A DNA stretch of 64,000 nucleotides from Niabella sp. (GCF_030150205.1 NZ_JASLGT010000033.1:62001-126000); one strand, 5' to 3'; positions 8,884-17,764 are shown, counted from the stretch's first letter. A program made the numbers and translations. Notes: generated by a model from the sequence alone, not told the origin.

Positions 8884-10014
8884 ATGAAAACAACAATGCT
8901 TATATTCCTGTATCTGATTGCCCCGGGTCCGGCAGCCCTTGCTCAAAAATCACTGTCCGTTATAAAAGCCACTTCCACCAGCGTTGATATAAGAGATGAT
9001 GGAACACGGGTAAAAAATGCATGGCGTATTGTTCCCGAAGAAAAATTAGACGTATATACGACTTCCGCAAAACGGGTAACGTTTTATACAGATATTGACT
9101 CCATTTCCTTCAACATCGACCCTCAAAAACAATACGATTTTGTGATTCTGCTGAATGGAAAAGATTCGGCGAAAACGCGGATCCGGTACCAGCCCTCCAG
9201 GTTGAACATTTTGAAGGGCGCCGGGAAATATAATTTGGAAGACAACCGGTTCATTCCCCGATTCACCTATCAATCGGCAGACGATTCCGGCTTAAAGAGA
9301 ATCCGAACCTATTTACAATTAGACTCGGTAGCCGGAAAAGGAAATGAATTATCTCAAATTTTCAACCTTTTGCATTGGGTGCACAATCTTATTAAACACG
9401 ACGGCGGCAGCAATAACCCCGTACTGAAAAATGCCATTGATTTAATAAAAGTCTGTAAGGCTGAAAATCGCGGTGTCAATTGCAGGATGATGGCAACCAT
9501 TCTTAATGAATGCTATTTATCGATGGGTATAAAATCGAGATATGTAACCTGCATGCCAAAAGAAACAAACTTTGATGATTGCCATGTGATCAATATGGTG
9601 TACAGTAAGGACCTGAATAAGTGGATCTGGATTGATCCCACATTTGATGCATACGTGATGGATGAAAAGGGAAACCTCCTGGGAATAGAAGAAGTGCGGG
9701 AACGATTGATTAAGGTCCAGCCGCTGGTTTTGAACGCAGACGCCAACTGGAACCGAAAAAGCAGCCAGACCAAACAGGGATATCTTGAAGGGTACATGGC
9801 AAAAAATTTATACCGGCTACAAACCCCGCTTGTTAGTGAATATGATACCGAAACCTGGAAAAAAGGGAAAACAGTAACCTATGTAGAACTGCTTCCGTTA
9901 GATGGCATTGAACAATCCCCACAAAAAAAGGAATCATTAAATAACGTAACAGGCGTTACATTTATTCACTACAAAACCAACAACCCCGGTCTGTTTTGGG
10001 TGAAACCGGAATAA
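8884..10014 (+). CDS. Secreted transglutaminase-like cysteine protein
   Basis: 376 residues. A signal peptide (cleavage near AALAQ) precedes a beta-rich N-terminal part. The transglutaminase core follows, with a readable triad: C200 in GVNCRMMATI, H234 in DDCHVINMVY and D251 in WIWIDPTFDAY. Bacterial members act as proteases or protein cross-linking/deamidating enzymes in the periplasm; the substrate is unknown. It is followed after 28 bp by a sensor histidine kinase and then a LytTR regulator, so it may be cotranscribed with that pair. Confidence 0.82.
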   Translation: MKTTMLIFLYLIAPGPAALAQKSLSVIKATSTSVDIRDDGTRVKNAWRIVPEEKLDVYTTSAKRVTFYTDIDSISFNIDPQKQYDFVILLNGKDSAKTRIRYQPSRLNILKGAGKYNLEDNRFIPRFTYQSADDSGLKRIRTYLQLDSVAGKGNELSQIFNLLHWVHNLIKHDGGSNNPVLKNAIDLIKVCKAENRGVNCRMMATILNECYLSMGIKSRYVTCMPKETNFDDCHVINMVYSKDLNKWIWIDPTFDAYVMDEKGNLLGIEEVRERLIKVQPLVLNADANWNRKSSQTKQGYLEGYMAKNLYRLQTPLVSEYDTETWKKGKTVTYVELLPLDGIEQSPQKKESLNNVTGVTFIHYKTNNPGLFWVKPE

Positions 10015-10042
10015 CCGGTATGGTTTAAAAACAGCAGGCAAC

Positions 10043-11638
10043 TTGAAAAAAGCTTTTTTTATCTTATTATGCTTAGCTGCAGGGATGGTGCATTCAGCAG
10101 CACAAGAAAACATAACATTTGATACATCTACAGCCATCCGGGTTGCCGGGGACAAAATAGATGGGGGCGATTTCAATGTTCTTTTAACAAAACAGATCGG
10201 GCCGGCTAACACCACCCGTTTCAGCAAATTTGCTGACACATCATTAAATAACACATATAAGCGCATCAATGACAGTACCTATGAAATCTTTATCCGGAAC
10301 CCCGCCAAAACAGTATATTTAGTAAGAACGGAGCTTCCGGAGGGCCATGGCACTAATTTCGATTATCAGCGAAAAGATGCCCTGGGGTTTTCACTTTCAT
10401 TCGCAAATGAACTTCCAGCAGCGTTTTCAATAAATTACCAAACAGCAAAGGAACAAATACAATATACCTACGCCTACGTACTCAATCCGTTTCTTGTTCG
10501 GTTTCGCATGGAAGCAGGAGGTAACAAAAAAAGATCAAGAACCTTTATTTTTAACTATACCTTCCCCAAACCCGTGCCAAGGTTTGTAACCACGGAAGAC
10601 ACCCTTATAAAACTGAAACAGCGCAATCCAAGTTATGATTTCAGAAGTTCGGAGAGCTGGCGGGACACCGCATCAAACTTCCGCTCATCAACTGCTACAT
10701 TTGGCAAAAAGGCCTTTTTGCTATCTTTTGAACATTATGGAAGCTGGGAGTACAGAGATGTTCCCAATCTCTTAAAATACAAACTGGACCATGAAACCGA
10801 CTGGAGGTACACTTCTTTAAGCAATACTCCATCCATTTTGTTAGATGGCCTGGCAACAGGAGATCATGAATTACAGGTATCATACACAGGAAATGTTTCT
10901 GATGTTTTTATTTACAGGTTCAAAATAGTGCCCAACTGGCTCCATTTTCCCATTTGGTGGGTACTTGCGGGCATTTTGTTTTCAGCGATCCTCTTTTATT
11001 TTATCTACAAAGCCCGTTTACGCACTGTCCGTGAAAAAGCCCAAAAGACCCGGCTGGAACTGCAGGCCATCCAATCGCAGCTCAACCCCCATTTTATGTT
11101 CAATGCACTGGGCTCCGTGCAATACCTGATGCATAATAACGAAAAGGAAAAAGCCGATCACTATCTTACCGAGTTTAGCGCATTGCTGCGTAGCTCGCTT
11201 AGCAACAACGAAAAAGAAATGATACCGCTTTCCCGGGAATTGCAGGTACTGAACAGTTATATCGCATTGGAACAGCTACGTTTCGGGTTCCGGTATCAAT
11301 GCACAATCGATGAAGAAATAGCAGTAGCAACCATTCCTGTTCCCACACTCCTAATGCAACCGCTGGTAGAAAACGCCATTAAACATGGCATTTCCCCGCT
11401 GCGCGAAAAAGGGGTTCTTGAAATACAAATACTCCAGGAGGAAAGGGATCTTTTCATAGTGATCCTTGACAATGGCTCCGGCTTTGCTTCCACGCAGTTG
11501 TATACCGGCTTAGGAACAAAACTGGTTAAAGAACGGATCTCTATACTCAAACGCAATGGGTACCATATTGAACTAACTTTTAAAACCAATCAAAAAAACG
11601 AAACAAAAGTCTGCCTGAAATTCAGCAACTGGATCTGA
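10043..11638 (+). CDS. LytS-type sensor histidine kinase
   Basis: 531 residues from a TTG start (MKKAFFILLCLAAGMVHSAAQ), which gives a clean signal peptide. The periplasmic part (about 25-295) is beta-rich with SLSNTPSILLDGLATGDHEL, resembling the Y_Y_Y sensor domain of Bacteroidota kinases. A membrane helix follows (FPIWWVLAGILFSAILFYFI). The His_kinase motif QLNPHFMFNALGSVQYLM contains the phosphoacceptor H350, and the ATPase part has VENAIKHGISPL and LDNGSGF. It pairs with the LytTR regulator about 110 bp downstream. Confidence 0.9.
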   Translation: MKKAFFILLCLAAGMVHSAAQENITFDTSTAIRVAGDKIDGGDFNVLLTKQIGPANTTRFSKFADTSLNNTYKRINDSTYEIFIRNPAKTVYLVRTELPEGHGTNFDYQRKDALGFSLSFANELPAAFSINYQTAKEQIQYTYAYVLNPFLVRFRMEAGGNKKRSRTFIFNYTFPKPVPRFVTTEDTLIKLKQRNPSYDFRSSESWRDTASNFRSSTATFGKKAFLLSFEHYGSWEYRDVPNLLKYKLDHETDWRYTSLSNTPSILLDGLATGDHELQVSYTGNVSDVFIYRFKIVPNWLHFPIWWVLAGILFSAILFYFIYKARLRTVREKAQKTRLELQAIQSQLNPHFMFNALGSVQYLMHNNEKEKADHYLTEFSALLRSSLSNNEKEMIPLSRELQVLNSYIALEQLRFGFRYQCTIDEEIAVATIPVPTLLMQPLVENAIKHGISPLREKGVLEIQILQEERDLFIVILDNGSGFASTQLYTGLGTKLVKERISILKRNGYHIELTFKTNQKNETKVCLKFSNWI

Positions 11639-11748
11639 TGCCCAATAATTTCGGTTTATGAAATAACTATAAAAACGCCCGGGCAAATTTGTGCCGGGCA
11701 TTGAAAATTTTTATACTAAATTCCATATGGCTACAAATCCATAAAAAT

Positions 11749-12504
11749 ATGCACATGAAAGCGATCATTATCGATGACGAGCCCAACAATGTCCGAAACC
11801 TGGAGCTGCTGTTAAGAGAGCATTGCAGCAACGTTCAGATCATTGCTACCGCTATGAACGCCCATGAAGGCAGGGAAGCCATTTTGCGCCATCAGCCCGA
11901 CCTGGTATTTTTAGATATCCAGATGCCCGGGCAAAACGGGTTTGAACTGCTGCAATCCCTGCCATCCCCGGCATTTGAGGTAATTTTTGTAACGGGCTTC
12001 GACAAATATGGCATTCAGGCAGTGAAGTTTTCCGCCATCGATTACCTGTTGAAGCCCATTGTTGTAACAGAGCTCAAAACAGCTGTTGATAAAGCTGTTT
12101 CAAAAACAGAAACCAAACGTAAGAACAGCCAACTGGAAAACCTGCTGCTGCTCCTGCAACAGAAAAGCAGCCGGAAAGACCATAAAATAGCGCTGCCTTC
12201 TGCCAGGGAGATCCGTTTTGTAAGCCCTGCAGATATCATCTATTGCGAAGCCAAAAACAACTATACAGTTTTCTATCTAACATCACAGGAAAAGCTGGTC
12301 ATTGCCAGGCCGCTTTACGAGTATGATGAGCTGCTGGAAGATTATGATTTTATTCGTTGCCACAATTCCTACCTGGTAAACCGGCATTTTATAAAAAGTA
12401 TCCTCAAAGAAGACGGTGGCAGCCTGTTGTTGGAAAACAATGTACAGCTTCCCATCTCCCGGCAAAAGAAGGAACAGGTCCGGCAGGCCCTGCTAAAAAA
12501 ATAA
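11749..12504 (+). CDS. LytTR-family response regulator
   Basis: 251 residues from MHMKAIIIDDEPNN. The receiver domain has acidic residues DDE near the start, phosphoacceptor D56 in VFLDIQMPG and the conserved Lys in YLLKPI. A LytTR DNA-binding domain follows (IIYCEAKNNYTVFYL, FIRCHNSYLVNRHFI, LPISRQKK). An in-frame TTG at 11689 would add 20 residues without a matching family segment, so it was not used. It is the natural partner of the upstream histidine kinase; regulated genes are unknown. Confidence 0.92.
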   Translation: MHMKAIIIDDEPNNVRNLELLLREHCSNVQIIATAMNAHEGREAILRHQPDLVFLDIQMPGQNGFELLQSLPSPAFEVIFVTGFDKYGIQAVKFSAIDYLLKPIVVTELKTAVDKAVSKTETKRKNSQLENLLLLLQQKSSRKDHKIALPSAREIRFVSPADIIYCEAKNNYTVFYLTSQEKLVIARPLYEYDELLEDYDFIRCHNSYLVNRHFIKSILKEDGGSLLLENNVQLPISRQKKEQVRQALLKK

Positions 12505-12524
12505 CGTGTTAGCCCGGTACCTGT

Positions 12525-12860
12525 TTAAATAAAATCTTCTCGGCTGGGACTGAACGCATCCACCAGCATACCCGCTTCCAAACAGGTACATCCATGCAAT
12601 ACATGCGGCGGCACATAAAAGCCATCGCCCGCAGCGATCACTTTCTTTTGATCGCCAATGATCACTTCAAAAGAACCACTGGCTACATAGCTTGACTGCG
12701 AATGAGGATGCGTATGCAATGCACCCACTGCTCCTTTTTCAAATTGTACCTTCACCAGCATCAGGTGCGCATCAAAGCCATATACCTGCCGCTGTGCCCC
12801 CGGGCCCGCATCCTGCCAGGGTATTTCGTTGTTTGTCTGAAAAAAATCACTTTGAACCAT
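12525..12860 (-). CDS. Small cupin-domain protein
   Basis: 111 residues from MVQSDFFQTN. The cupin barrel motifs are present: GALHTHPHSQSSYVASGSFE (motif 1, metal-binding His and Glu-like positions) and GDGFYVPPHVLHGCTCLE (motif 2). A single conserved cupin of this size is often a sugar or pectin-degradation accessory protein or a metal-binding sensor. An upstream in-frame ATG at 12902 adds 14 residues. It converges on the LytTR gene with 20 bp between stops. Confidence 0.8.
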   Translation of the reverse strand: MVQSDFFQTNNEIPWQDAGPGAQRQVYGFDAHLMLVKVQFEKGAVGALHTHPHSQSSYVASGSFEVIIGDQKKVIAAGDGFYVPPHVLHGCTCLEAGMLVDAFSPSREDFI

Positions 12861-13104
12861 GCTGATTATTTTAATAGGATCGTTTGTTGTTTTTGCGCCC
12901 ATGCCTCATTTGTTAAAAGACATGGGCGCAAATGTATTAAACCCGCGGGTTTTGTATCCACAAACAGCATTTTTATCCCGGAAGATCCGGGCAAAAGGTA
13001 CTTACAACCCGTTTTTCTACTCGCAGCCTGAAATTTTTCAATAAAAATTTAAAAATCAAGGTTTTTTTAAAGTAATTTATCCGCCTGTTCGTCTTACCTT
13101 TCTG

Positions 13105-13680
13105 ATGCAGGAGCAAAAACTGGCAATATTGGGGGAGGAAAGGAAGCAAAACGTCATCCAGACCGTAAAGGATTACGGTAAACGTCTCTTTGGTTTTATT
13201 CGTAAAAACGTAAACACCGATGCCGACGCTGAAGATATTTTGCAGGATGTTTGGTACCAGTACACCAATGCTACGGCCACTCAAACCATCGAACAGGTCA
13301 GCGGCTGGCTGTTTAAAGTGGCCCGCAACAAAATCACCGACAAATACCGGAAGAAGAAAGACAACCGGATCGATGATTTCCAGTATGAGAATGAAGAGGG
13401 CGAGCTCCAGTTCCGCGAACTGTTTTTTACCCTGGATAATGATCCCGAACTGGCCGACATCAAGAAGCTGTTCTGGGAAGCGCTGTTTGCAGCACTGGAG
13501 GAACTGCCGGCCAATCAGCGGGATGTATTTATCCTGAATGAGCTGGAGGAAAAAACCCTGCAGGAAATAGCCGATGCGGCCGGTGAAAATCTGAAGACCA
13601 TCATCAGCCGGAAACGCTATGCGGTACTGCATCTGCGCAACCGGCTGCAGTATTTATATGATGAATTAATGAACTATTAA
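13105..13680 (+). CDS. RNA polymerase sigma factor, sigma-70 family (ECF-like)
   Basis: 191 residues. Region 2 is visible in DAEDILQDVWYQY and GWLFKVARNKITDKYRKKK. Region 4 is visible in EELPANQRDVFILNELEEKTLQEIADAAG and KTIISRKRYAVLHLR. There is no adjacent anti-sigma factor of the FecR type. Instead a small membrane protein starts 11 bp later, then an Hsp20 gene, so this sigma factor probably controls or accompanies an envelope/protein-folding stress response. The promoter region has TACCTTTC close to the -7 consensus. Confidence 0.88.
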   Translation: MQEQKLAILGEERKQNVIQTVKDYGKRLFGFIRKNVNTDADAEDILQDVWYQYTNATATQTIEQVSGWLFKVARNKITDKYRKKKDNRIDDFQYENEEGELQFRELFFTLDNDPELADIKKLFWEALFAALEELPANQRDVFILNELEEKTLQEIADAAGENLKTIISRKRYAVLHLRNRLQYLYDELMNY

Positions 13681-13691
13681 ACGATATTATT

Positions 13692-14036
13692 ATGAATTAT
13701 AGAAGAAAAGGCAGGCGGCCCCGGGTGTTTTTATTCGTGCTGCTGGGATTATTGGCCATCCTCCTGTTTGGATGGATCGTGATGCTTTTATGGAATGCAA
13801 TACTGCCCGATCTGCTGAATACAAAGCATATTACCTTCTGGCAGGCCGTAGGATTACTGATACTTTCAAAGATCCTTTTTGGATTTGGTCCTGGGGGAAA
13901 GCATCATCATCACAAGGGTCCGTCGGATCGTCTCCGCCAGAAATTCCGGAACATGAGTGATGATGAACGGAAGGAATTCCGGGAGGCATGGCGGCAACGC
14001 TGCGGCCAGTGGCGACGTTCTCCCGGCGGGGAATAA
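13692..14036 (+). CDS. Small membrane protein with acidic/basic C-terminal helix
   Basis: 114 residues. A basic N-terminus (MNYRRKGRRPR) and two hydrophobic segments (VFLFVLLGLLAILLFGWIV and FWQAVGLLILSKILFGFG) precede a His cluster (KHHHH) and a polar tail with NMSDDERKEFREAW. The tail resembles the helical Spy/CpxP-type periplasmic metal or stress sensors, but the match is loose. Relatives commonly sit behind a sigma factor in Bacteroidota. It could act as a membrane regulator (anti-sigma-like) of the preceding gene; this is inference from position. Confidence 0.65.
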   Translation: MNYRRKGRRPRVFLFVLLGLLAILLFGWIVMLLWNAILPDLLNTKHITFWQAVGLLILSKILFGFGPGGKHHHHKGPSDRLRQKFRNMSDDERKEFREAWRQRCGQWRRSPGGE

Positions 14037-14074
14037 GACCAGGTAACACATTAAACAACATAACCCTCTCTTTT

Positions 14075-14440
14075 ATGGATATACAGGACTACAGAAGGCC
14101 CAAATATAATGTGCCCATCAATATTGAAGAACGGGATGATTGCTACCGGTTAATGGCATATGTACCCGGATACGCGGAGGAAAACATCCGTACCCATATC
14201 ATTAATGACACCCTTGTCATCACCGGCAACCGGGATGAAGATGATGCTATTGTAGAATTTTTAAAGCAGGAATTTCCCGTAAAGGATTTTGAACGCAGTT
14301 TGCAGCTGAACGGCCTTGTGGATACGGCCTGTATCAATATCCGGTTTCACGAAGGAGTACTGACGATCTTCTTACCCAAAAAACAGGAAGCATCCCTGCA
14401 TCATATCCGGCAGCAGCTGGAAACATCGCTTGCAGGATAA
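14075..14440 (+). CDS. Hsp20/alpha-crystallin-like small heat-shock protein
   Basis: 121 residues from MDIQDYRRPKYN. The alpha-crystallin domain pattern is visible: NIEERDDCYRLMAYVPGYAEENI, DTLVITGNRDEDD and the terminal strand INIRFHEGVLTIFLPKK. It is short and lacks an obvious IXI tail, so it is a divergent member. As a holdase chaperone it would bind unfolding proteins in the cytoplasm. It is 38 bp after the membrane protein and very likely in the sigma-factor operon. Confidence 0.75.
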   Translation: MDIQDYRRPKYNVPINIEERDDCYRLMAYVPGYAEENIRTHIINDTLVITGNRDEDDAIVEFLKQEFPVKDFERSLQLNGLVDTACINIRFHEGVLTIFLPKKQEASLHHIRQQLETSLAG

Positions 14441-14468
14441 CCACCGCACAATACCAGGAACCGGCGGC

Positions 14469-15056
14469 TTATGCTTTTGTCTGAAGACGGGCTGTCCGCT
14501 TCCGGATCCTGCTGAGGCTTTCCGGCTCAATGCCCAGCATGGAGGCAATATATTTTAAGGGTACCCGGCGGATGATTTCCGCATCATGCTCCAACAGCTC
14601 CAGGTAACGGGTCTCCGGCGATTTAACCATAATGTCCAATGTACGCTGAACGGTAGTTAAAAAAAGCGATTCGGCCATCTTGCGCCCAAAGCGCTCAAAC
14701 ACTTTCGCCCGCTCATATCCTTTTTGCATCTGATCATAATGAAGCTGGATCAGCACCGTGTCTTCCAATGCTTCTATATTCATTACCGATTTGGAGCGGG
14801 TCAGGAAAGCCGCATAGTCGCTGGCCCACATATTTTCCCGGAAGATCTTGTAGGTATGTTCTTTTCCCCCAATCTCATGATAAAAGCGGATCAATCCCTT
14901 ATCAATATAATAGACATGGTTGGCAACATCACCTACCCGGCTTATTTTTTCGTTTTTCCGCACCGTTCTTACTTCCATATCCGCGGTCAGAAACGCAAGC
15001 TCATCTTCATCAAAATGAAGATACCCTTCCAGGTTTTTAATCAGGTTGTTAAACAT
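14469..15056 (-). CDS. Crp/Fnr-family transcriptional regulator
   Basis: 195 residues from MFNNLIKNLEGYLHF. The cyclic-nucleotide-binding-type beta roll covers about residues 25-115 (KISRVGDVANHVYYIDKGLIRFY). A C-terminal winged helix follows with RRVPLKYIASMLGIEPESLSRIRKR, the recognition helix. No Fe-S cysteines of the Fnr type are seen. Such regulators are numerous in Bacteroidota and their ligands are usually unknown. It lies 45 bp downstream of the ThuA gene on the same strand. A GTG/ATG further upstream (15089) adds 11 unlikely residues. Confidence 0.87.
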   Translation of the reverse strand: MFNNLIKNLEGYLHFDEDELAFLTADMEVRTVRKNEKISRVGDVANHVYYIDKGLIRFYHEIGGKEHTYKIFRENMWASDYAAFLTRSKSVMNIEALEDTVLIQLHYDQMQKGYERAKVFERFGRKMAESLFLTTVQRTLDIMVKSPETRYLELLEHDAEIIRRVPLKYIASMLGIEPESLSRIRKRTARLQTKA

Positions 15057-15101
15057 ATCGTTTGTCTTAATTAACAGGTATAGCAGCAACCGGGATGGAA
15101 A

Positions 15102-15827
15102 TTACTTCCATTTTTTATTCTTTCCCATAGCATACCGGATACCGCCCAAAATATGTTCCAGGAACAACGGATCTGTATAGGATTCATTTACATGACCCAG
15201 CTCCGTATAAAAAACACGGCCGCCCTCAAAATTGTGGTACCAGGCCATTGGATGAAAATCTCCGTTTTTGCCGCCCTCATAACTTTTTTCATCGATCGTC
15301 ATCAGCACTTTTACATCCTTGCTGATATTCTTAAAATTGTACCACTCATCCTTACGCACCCATTGCGCAGGCAGATGTTTGGTACTGATATGTGTTCTGT
15401 CGGTAATATTTAAAGTAGCGGTTTGCTGTTTGGGGTGACTCAAAAACCAGGCACCCATCATCTGGTTGTACCAGGGCCAGTCATACTCCGCGTCGGTGGC
15501 CGCGTGAATACCAACAATGCCACCGCCCTTGTGTACATATTCCTGGAGCGCTTTCTGCTGTGCCTCGTCAAACAGGGTACCCGTGGTGCTCAGGAAAACG
15601 ATCGCCGCATATTTTTTAAGATTCGCCGCGGTAAATGCACCGGAGTCCTTTGTACTGTCTACCGAAAAGCCATGCTCCTGCCCCAGTTTATAGATCGCGG
15701 GCAAACCGGCCTCTATGGATTGATGATAAAACCCCGCTGTTTTATAAAAAACAAGCACCCTTGGCCCGGCGGCGCCGGCTGCCGCTGCCACTACCAGCAG
15801 CAGCATGAATATAATTGTCTTTTTCAT
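15102..15827 (-). CDS. ThuA-domain secreted protein
   Basis: 241 residues. A signal peptide with an Ala-rich core (LLLVVAAAAGAAG) precedes the ThuA/trehalose-utilisation fold, a glutamine-amidotransferase-like fold: RVLVFYKTAGFYHQSI, KYAAIVFLSTTGTLFDEAQ, GGGIVGIHAATDAEYDWPWY, HPMAWYHNFEGGRVFYTELGH. The catalytic Cys of true amidotransferases is absent, as is usual for the family. Homologues sit in sugar-utilisation contexts; a periplasmic role in carbohydrate metabolism is likely but unproven. Confidence 0.88.
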   Translation of the reverse strand: MKKTIIFMLLLVVAAAAGAAGPRVLVFYKTAGFYHQSIEAGLPAIYKLGQEHGFSVDSTKDSGAFTAANLKKYAAIVFLSTTGTLFDEAQQKALQEYVHKGGGIVGIHAATDAEYDWPWYNQMMGAWFLSHPKQQTATLNITDRTHISTKHLPAQWVRKDEWYNFKNISKDVKVLMTIDEKSYEGGKNGDFHPMAWYHNFEGGRVFYTELGHVNESYTDPLFLEHILGGIRYAMGKNKKWK

Positions 15828-15952
15828 ATCAGAATTTAAACCGTTTTCAAATTGGTTTTAAAGATAATACGCCTCGTGTAAATATAACCCTATAAGGCTC
15901 ATAAACTTATCAATAAATGAGAATTCCTTCCAAAAAATCCCCTGGGAATCGT

Positions 15953-15960
15953 TACTTTTG
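15953..15960 (+). promoter_or_regulatory. Probable -7 element of the CBM48-HhH gene
   Basis: TACTTTTG fits TAnnTTTG 25 bp before the ATG at 15985. Confidence 0.45.
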
Positions 15961-15984
15961 CGTATTATATAAATTTTATTGAAT

Positions 15985-16611
15985 ATGAAAGATGTCGTAT
16001 TCTCGCTTCCGAGCGAGGCGCTCGGAACCGCAAATTCAGCTGTTTTGCTGGGAGACTTTAACAACTGGGACATTGATAAGGCCATCGCCTTAAAACCTCA
16101 TAAAGACGGAACATTAAAAGCCAAAGTAAAACTGGAACCCGGACAAACCTATGAATATCGCTTTTTGCTCAATGACGGACGCTGGGTAAATGACTGGGAA
16201 GCCCAGGGATATGTGCATAAGCAGCATTTTGGAATCGACAATTCCGTGATCACTGTTGAAGTGGAGGTGGAGTTGCTGGTTGAAAAAAAGCCAAAGACCA
16301 AAGCTGCAGAGAAAGCCCCCAAAGCCGCCACCAGGGCAGCCAAAAAGGTAGTAGAGGCCGTAAAAAACGATCTCACCAAGATTGAAGGTATTGGTCCGGC
16401 CATTGCTAAATTACTGGAGCAGGAGGGTATCCAAAACTTTAAAGATCTTTCCAAAGCCACTATCAAAAAATTAAAGGGTGCGTTGGATGCTGCAGGAAGC
16501 AAATTCGCTATGCACGATCCGAAGAGCTGGCCCAAGCAGGCAAAACTCGCAGCTGCAGAAAAGTGGGAAGAGCTGAAAGCGTTACAGCAGGAGCTGATCG
16601 GCGGAAAATAA
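15985..16611 (+). CDS. CBM48/AMPK-like early-set domain fused to a helix-hairpin-helix domain
   Basis: 208 residues from MKDVVFSLPSEALG. Residues about 1-90 resemble the isoamylase N-terminal/AMPK glycogen-binding domain (AVLLGDFNNWD, LKAKVKLEPGQTYEYRFLLNDGRWVND). An Ala/Lys-rich linker follows (about 97-130). The C-terminal part has a helix-hairpin-helix motif (LTKIEGIGPAIAKLLEQEGI) of the kind used for DNA or protein binding. There is no signal peptide, so the protein is cytoplasmic. A glycogen- or nucleic-acid-linked adaptor is possible, but function is unknown. The TTG at 15979 only adds two residues. Confidence 0.8.
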   Translation: MKDVVFSLPSEALGTANSAVLLGDFNNWDIDKAIALKPHKDGTLKAKVKLEPGQTYEYRFLLNDGRWVNDWEAQGYVHKQHFGIDNSVITVEVEVELLVEKKPKTKAAEKAPKAATRAAKKVVEAVKNDLTKIEGIGPAIAKLLEQEGIQNFKDLSKATIKKLKGALDAAGSKFAMHDPKSWPKQAKLAAAEKWEELKALQQELIGGK

Positions 16612-16617
16612 AGAAAC

Positions 16618-17700
16618 TCAGGAAACAGTCGTTGGCACACCCGCGACTGTTTTTGTTTGCAGCGCCGGCACTTTACGTACCAGAAAGAGGGTCACTACCA
16701 TACAAACCAGTAACAACATGCCTACTAACTGATGCAGGATGCTAAGCAACAGCTTATCCGGCGTAAGATAATTTATCAATGCCAGTATCCCCAGTATTAC
16801 CTGTACCAACACCAGTGTCATGGGCAGGAAGCGCATTTTATACAGCAGGGTTGATTTCGGAAGTTTTGTAAGCCGCAGGGTAAAAAATAGCATCAGTACC
16901 GTGATCAGGTAGGCCAGGCCGCGATGGATAAACTGGATGGTGATCAGGTTATGGGTAATATCGCTCCAAAAACCACCTTCATTCAGCATCGATGCCGATG
17001 GGATCATACTGCCATTGATGGTAGGCCAGGTAATAGAAGCCTTACCGGCATGCGTTCCGGCCATAAAAGCGCCGTAGGTCAGCTGAAGGGTGATGACTAC
17101 CAGCAGCAGGATGTTGAAACGGTGCGTGCCGCTGTCGGCAGCGATCTGGTTTTCCCTAACGGTAAGCTTTAGTGCAAACCACACTACATAGCACAACAAC
17201 AGCAGGGCCGCCAGGAAATGTATCGCCAGCCGGATATGACTCACATATACAAGGTCGGTTCCTACACCGCTGCTAACCATGATCCAGCCGATAGCCCCTT
17301 GCAGCCCCCCCAGCAAAAAGAGCACGATCATGGGGCTCAGCATGCTGCGGTCTATTTTCTTTTTTATAATAAACCAGATAAACGGGATCAGGAACACGAC
17401 ACCGATCAGCCGTGCCCAGTCGCGATGCAGCCATTCCCAGAAATAAATGCCCTTAAAGTCGGCCAGGGTAAAATGGTTATGGATATACTTAAATTGTGCG
17501 ATCTGTTTATATTTTTCAAACGCCTCATTCCAGGCCTGTTCATTCATAGGCGGCAATGCACCCAGGATCGGCTGCCATTCGGTAATGGAAAGTCCCGAAC
17601 CGGTAAGCCTCGTAAGTCCGCCCAATAAAACCTGGATAATCAGCATTCCGGCGCCGATAAATAACCAGGTGGCCACCGGTTTATTCTTTTGTAATTGCAT
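16618..17700 (-). CDS. ctaA: Heme A synthase (COX15/CtaA family)
   Basis: 360 residues from MQLQKNKPVATW. It converts heme O to heme A for cytochrome oxidase in the inner membrane. About eight membrane segments are visible, with the paired motifs of the family: VLLGGLTRLTGSGLSITEWQP, IYFWEWLHRDWARLIGV and, in the second repeat, LTYGAFMAGTHAGKA and IQFIHRGLAYLI, where the heme-ligand His residues occur. The last codons overlap a hairpin that serves as the terminator of the convergent CBM48-HhH gene. Confidence 0.93.
   Translation of the reverse strand: MQLQKNKPVATWLFIGAGMLIIQVLLGGLTRLTGSGLSITEWQPILGALPPMNEQAWNEAFEKYKQIAQFKYIHNHFTLADFKGIYFWEWLHRDWARLIGVVFLIPFIWFIIKKKIDRSMLSPMIVLFLLGGLQGAIGWIMVSSGVGTDLVYVSHIRLAIHFLAALLLLCYVVWFALKLTVRENQIAADSGTHRFNILLLVVITLQLTYGAFMAGTHAGKASITWPTINGSMIPSASMLNEGGFWSDITHNLITIQFIHRGLAYLITVLMLFFTLRLTKLPKSTLLYKMRFLPMTLVLVQVILGILALINYLTPDKLLLSILHQLVGMLLLVCMVVTLFLVRKVPALQTKTVAGVPTTVS
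16623..16654 (+). terminator. Rho-independent terminator of the CBM48-HhH gene
   Basis: A 9-bp stem AAACAGTCG/CGACTGTTT (16623-16631 and 16644-16652) with a 12-nt loop is followed by a T run. It begins 12 bp after the rightward stop and lies within the final codons of the leftward heme A synthase gene. Confidence 0.7.
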
Positions 17701-17764
17701 AACGCGCAAAATTATCAAATTATTTGGTTCCGGGGTTCAGGTTTCACCGGTGAATGCTAAAACT

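Noticed and set aside
11689..11748. Upstream TTG start for the LytTR regulator
   Set aside because: It adds 20 residues before the conserved receiver start and has no support from family layout.
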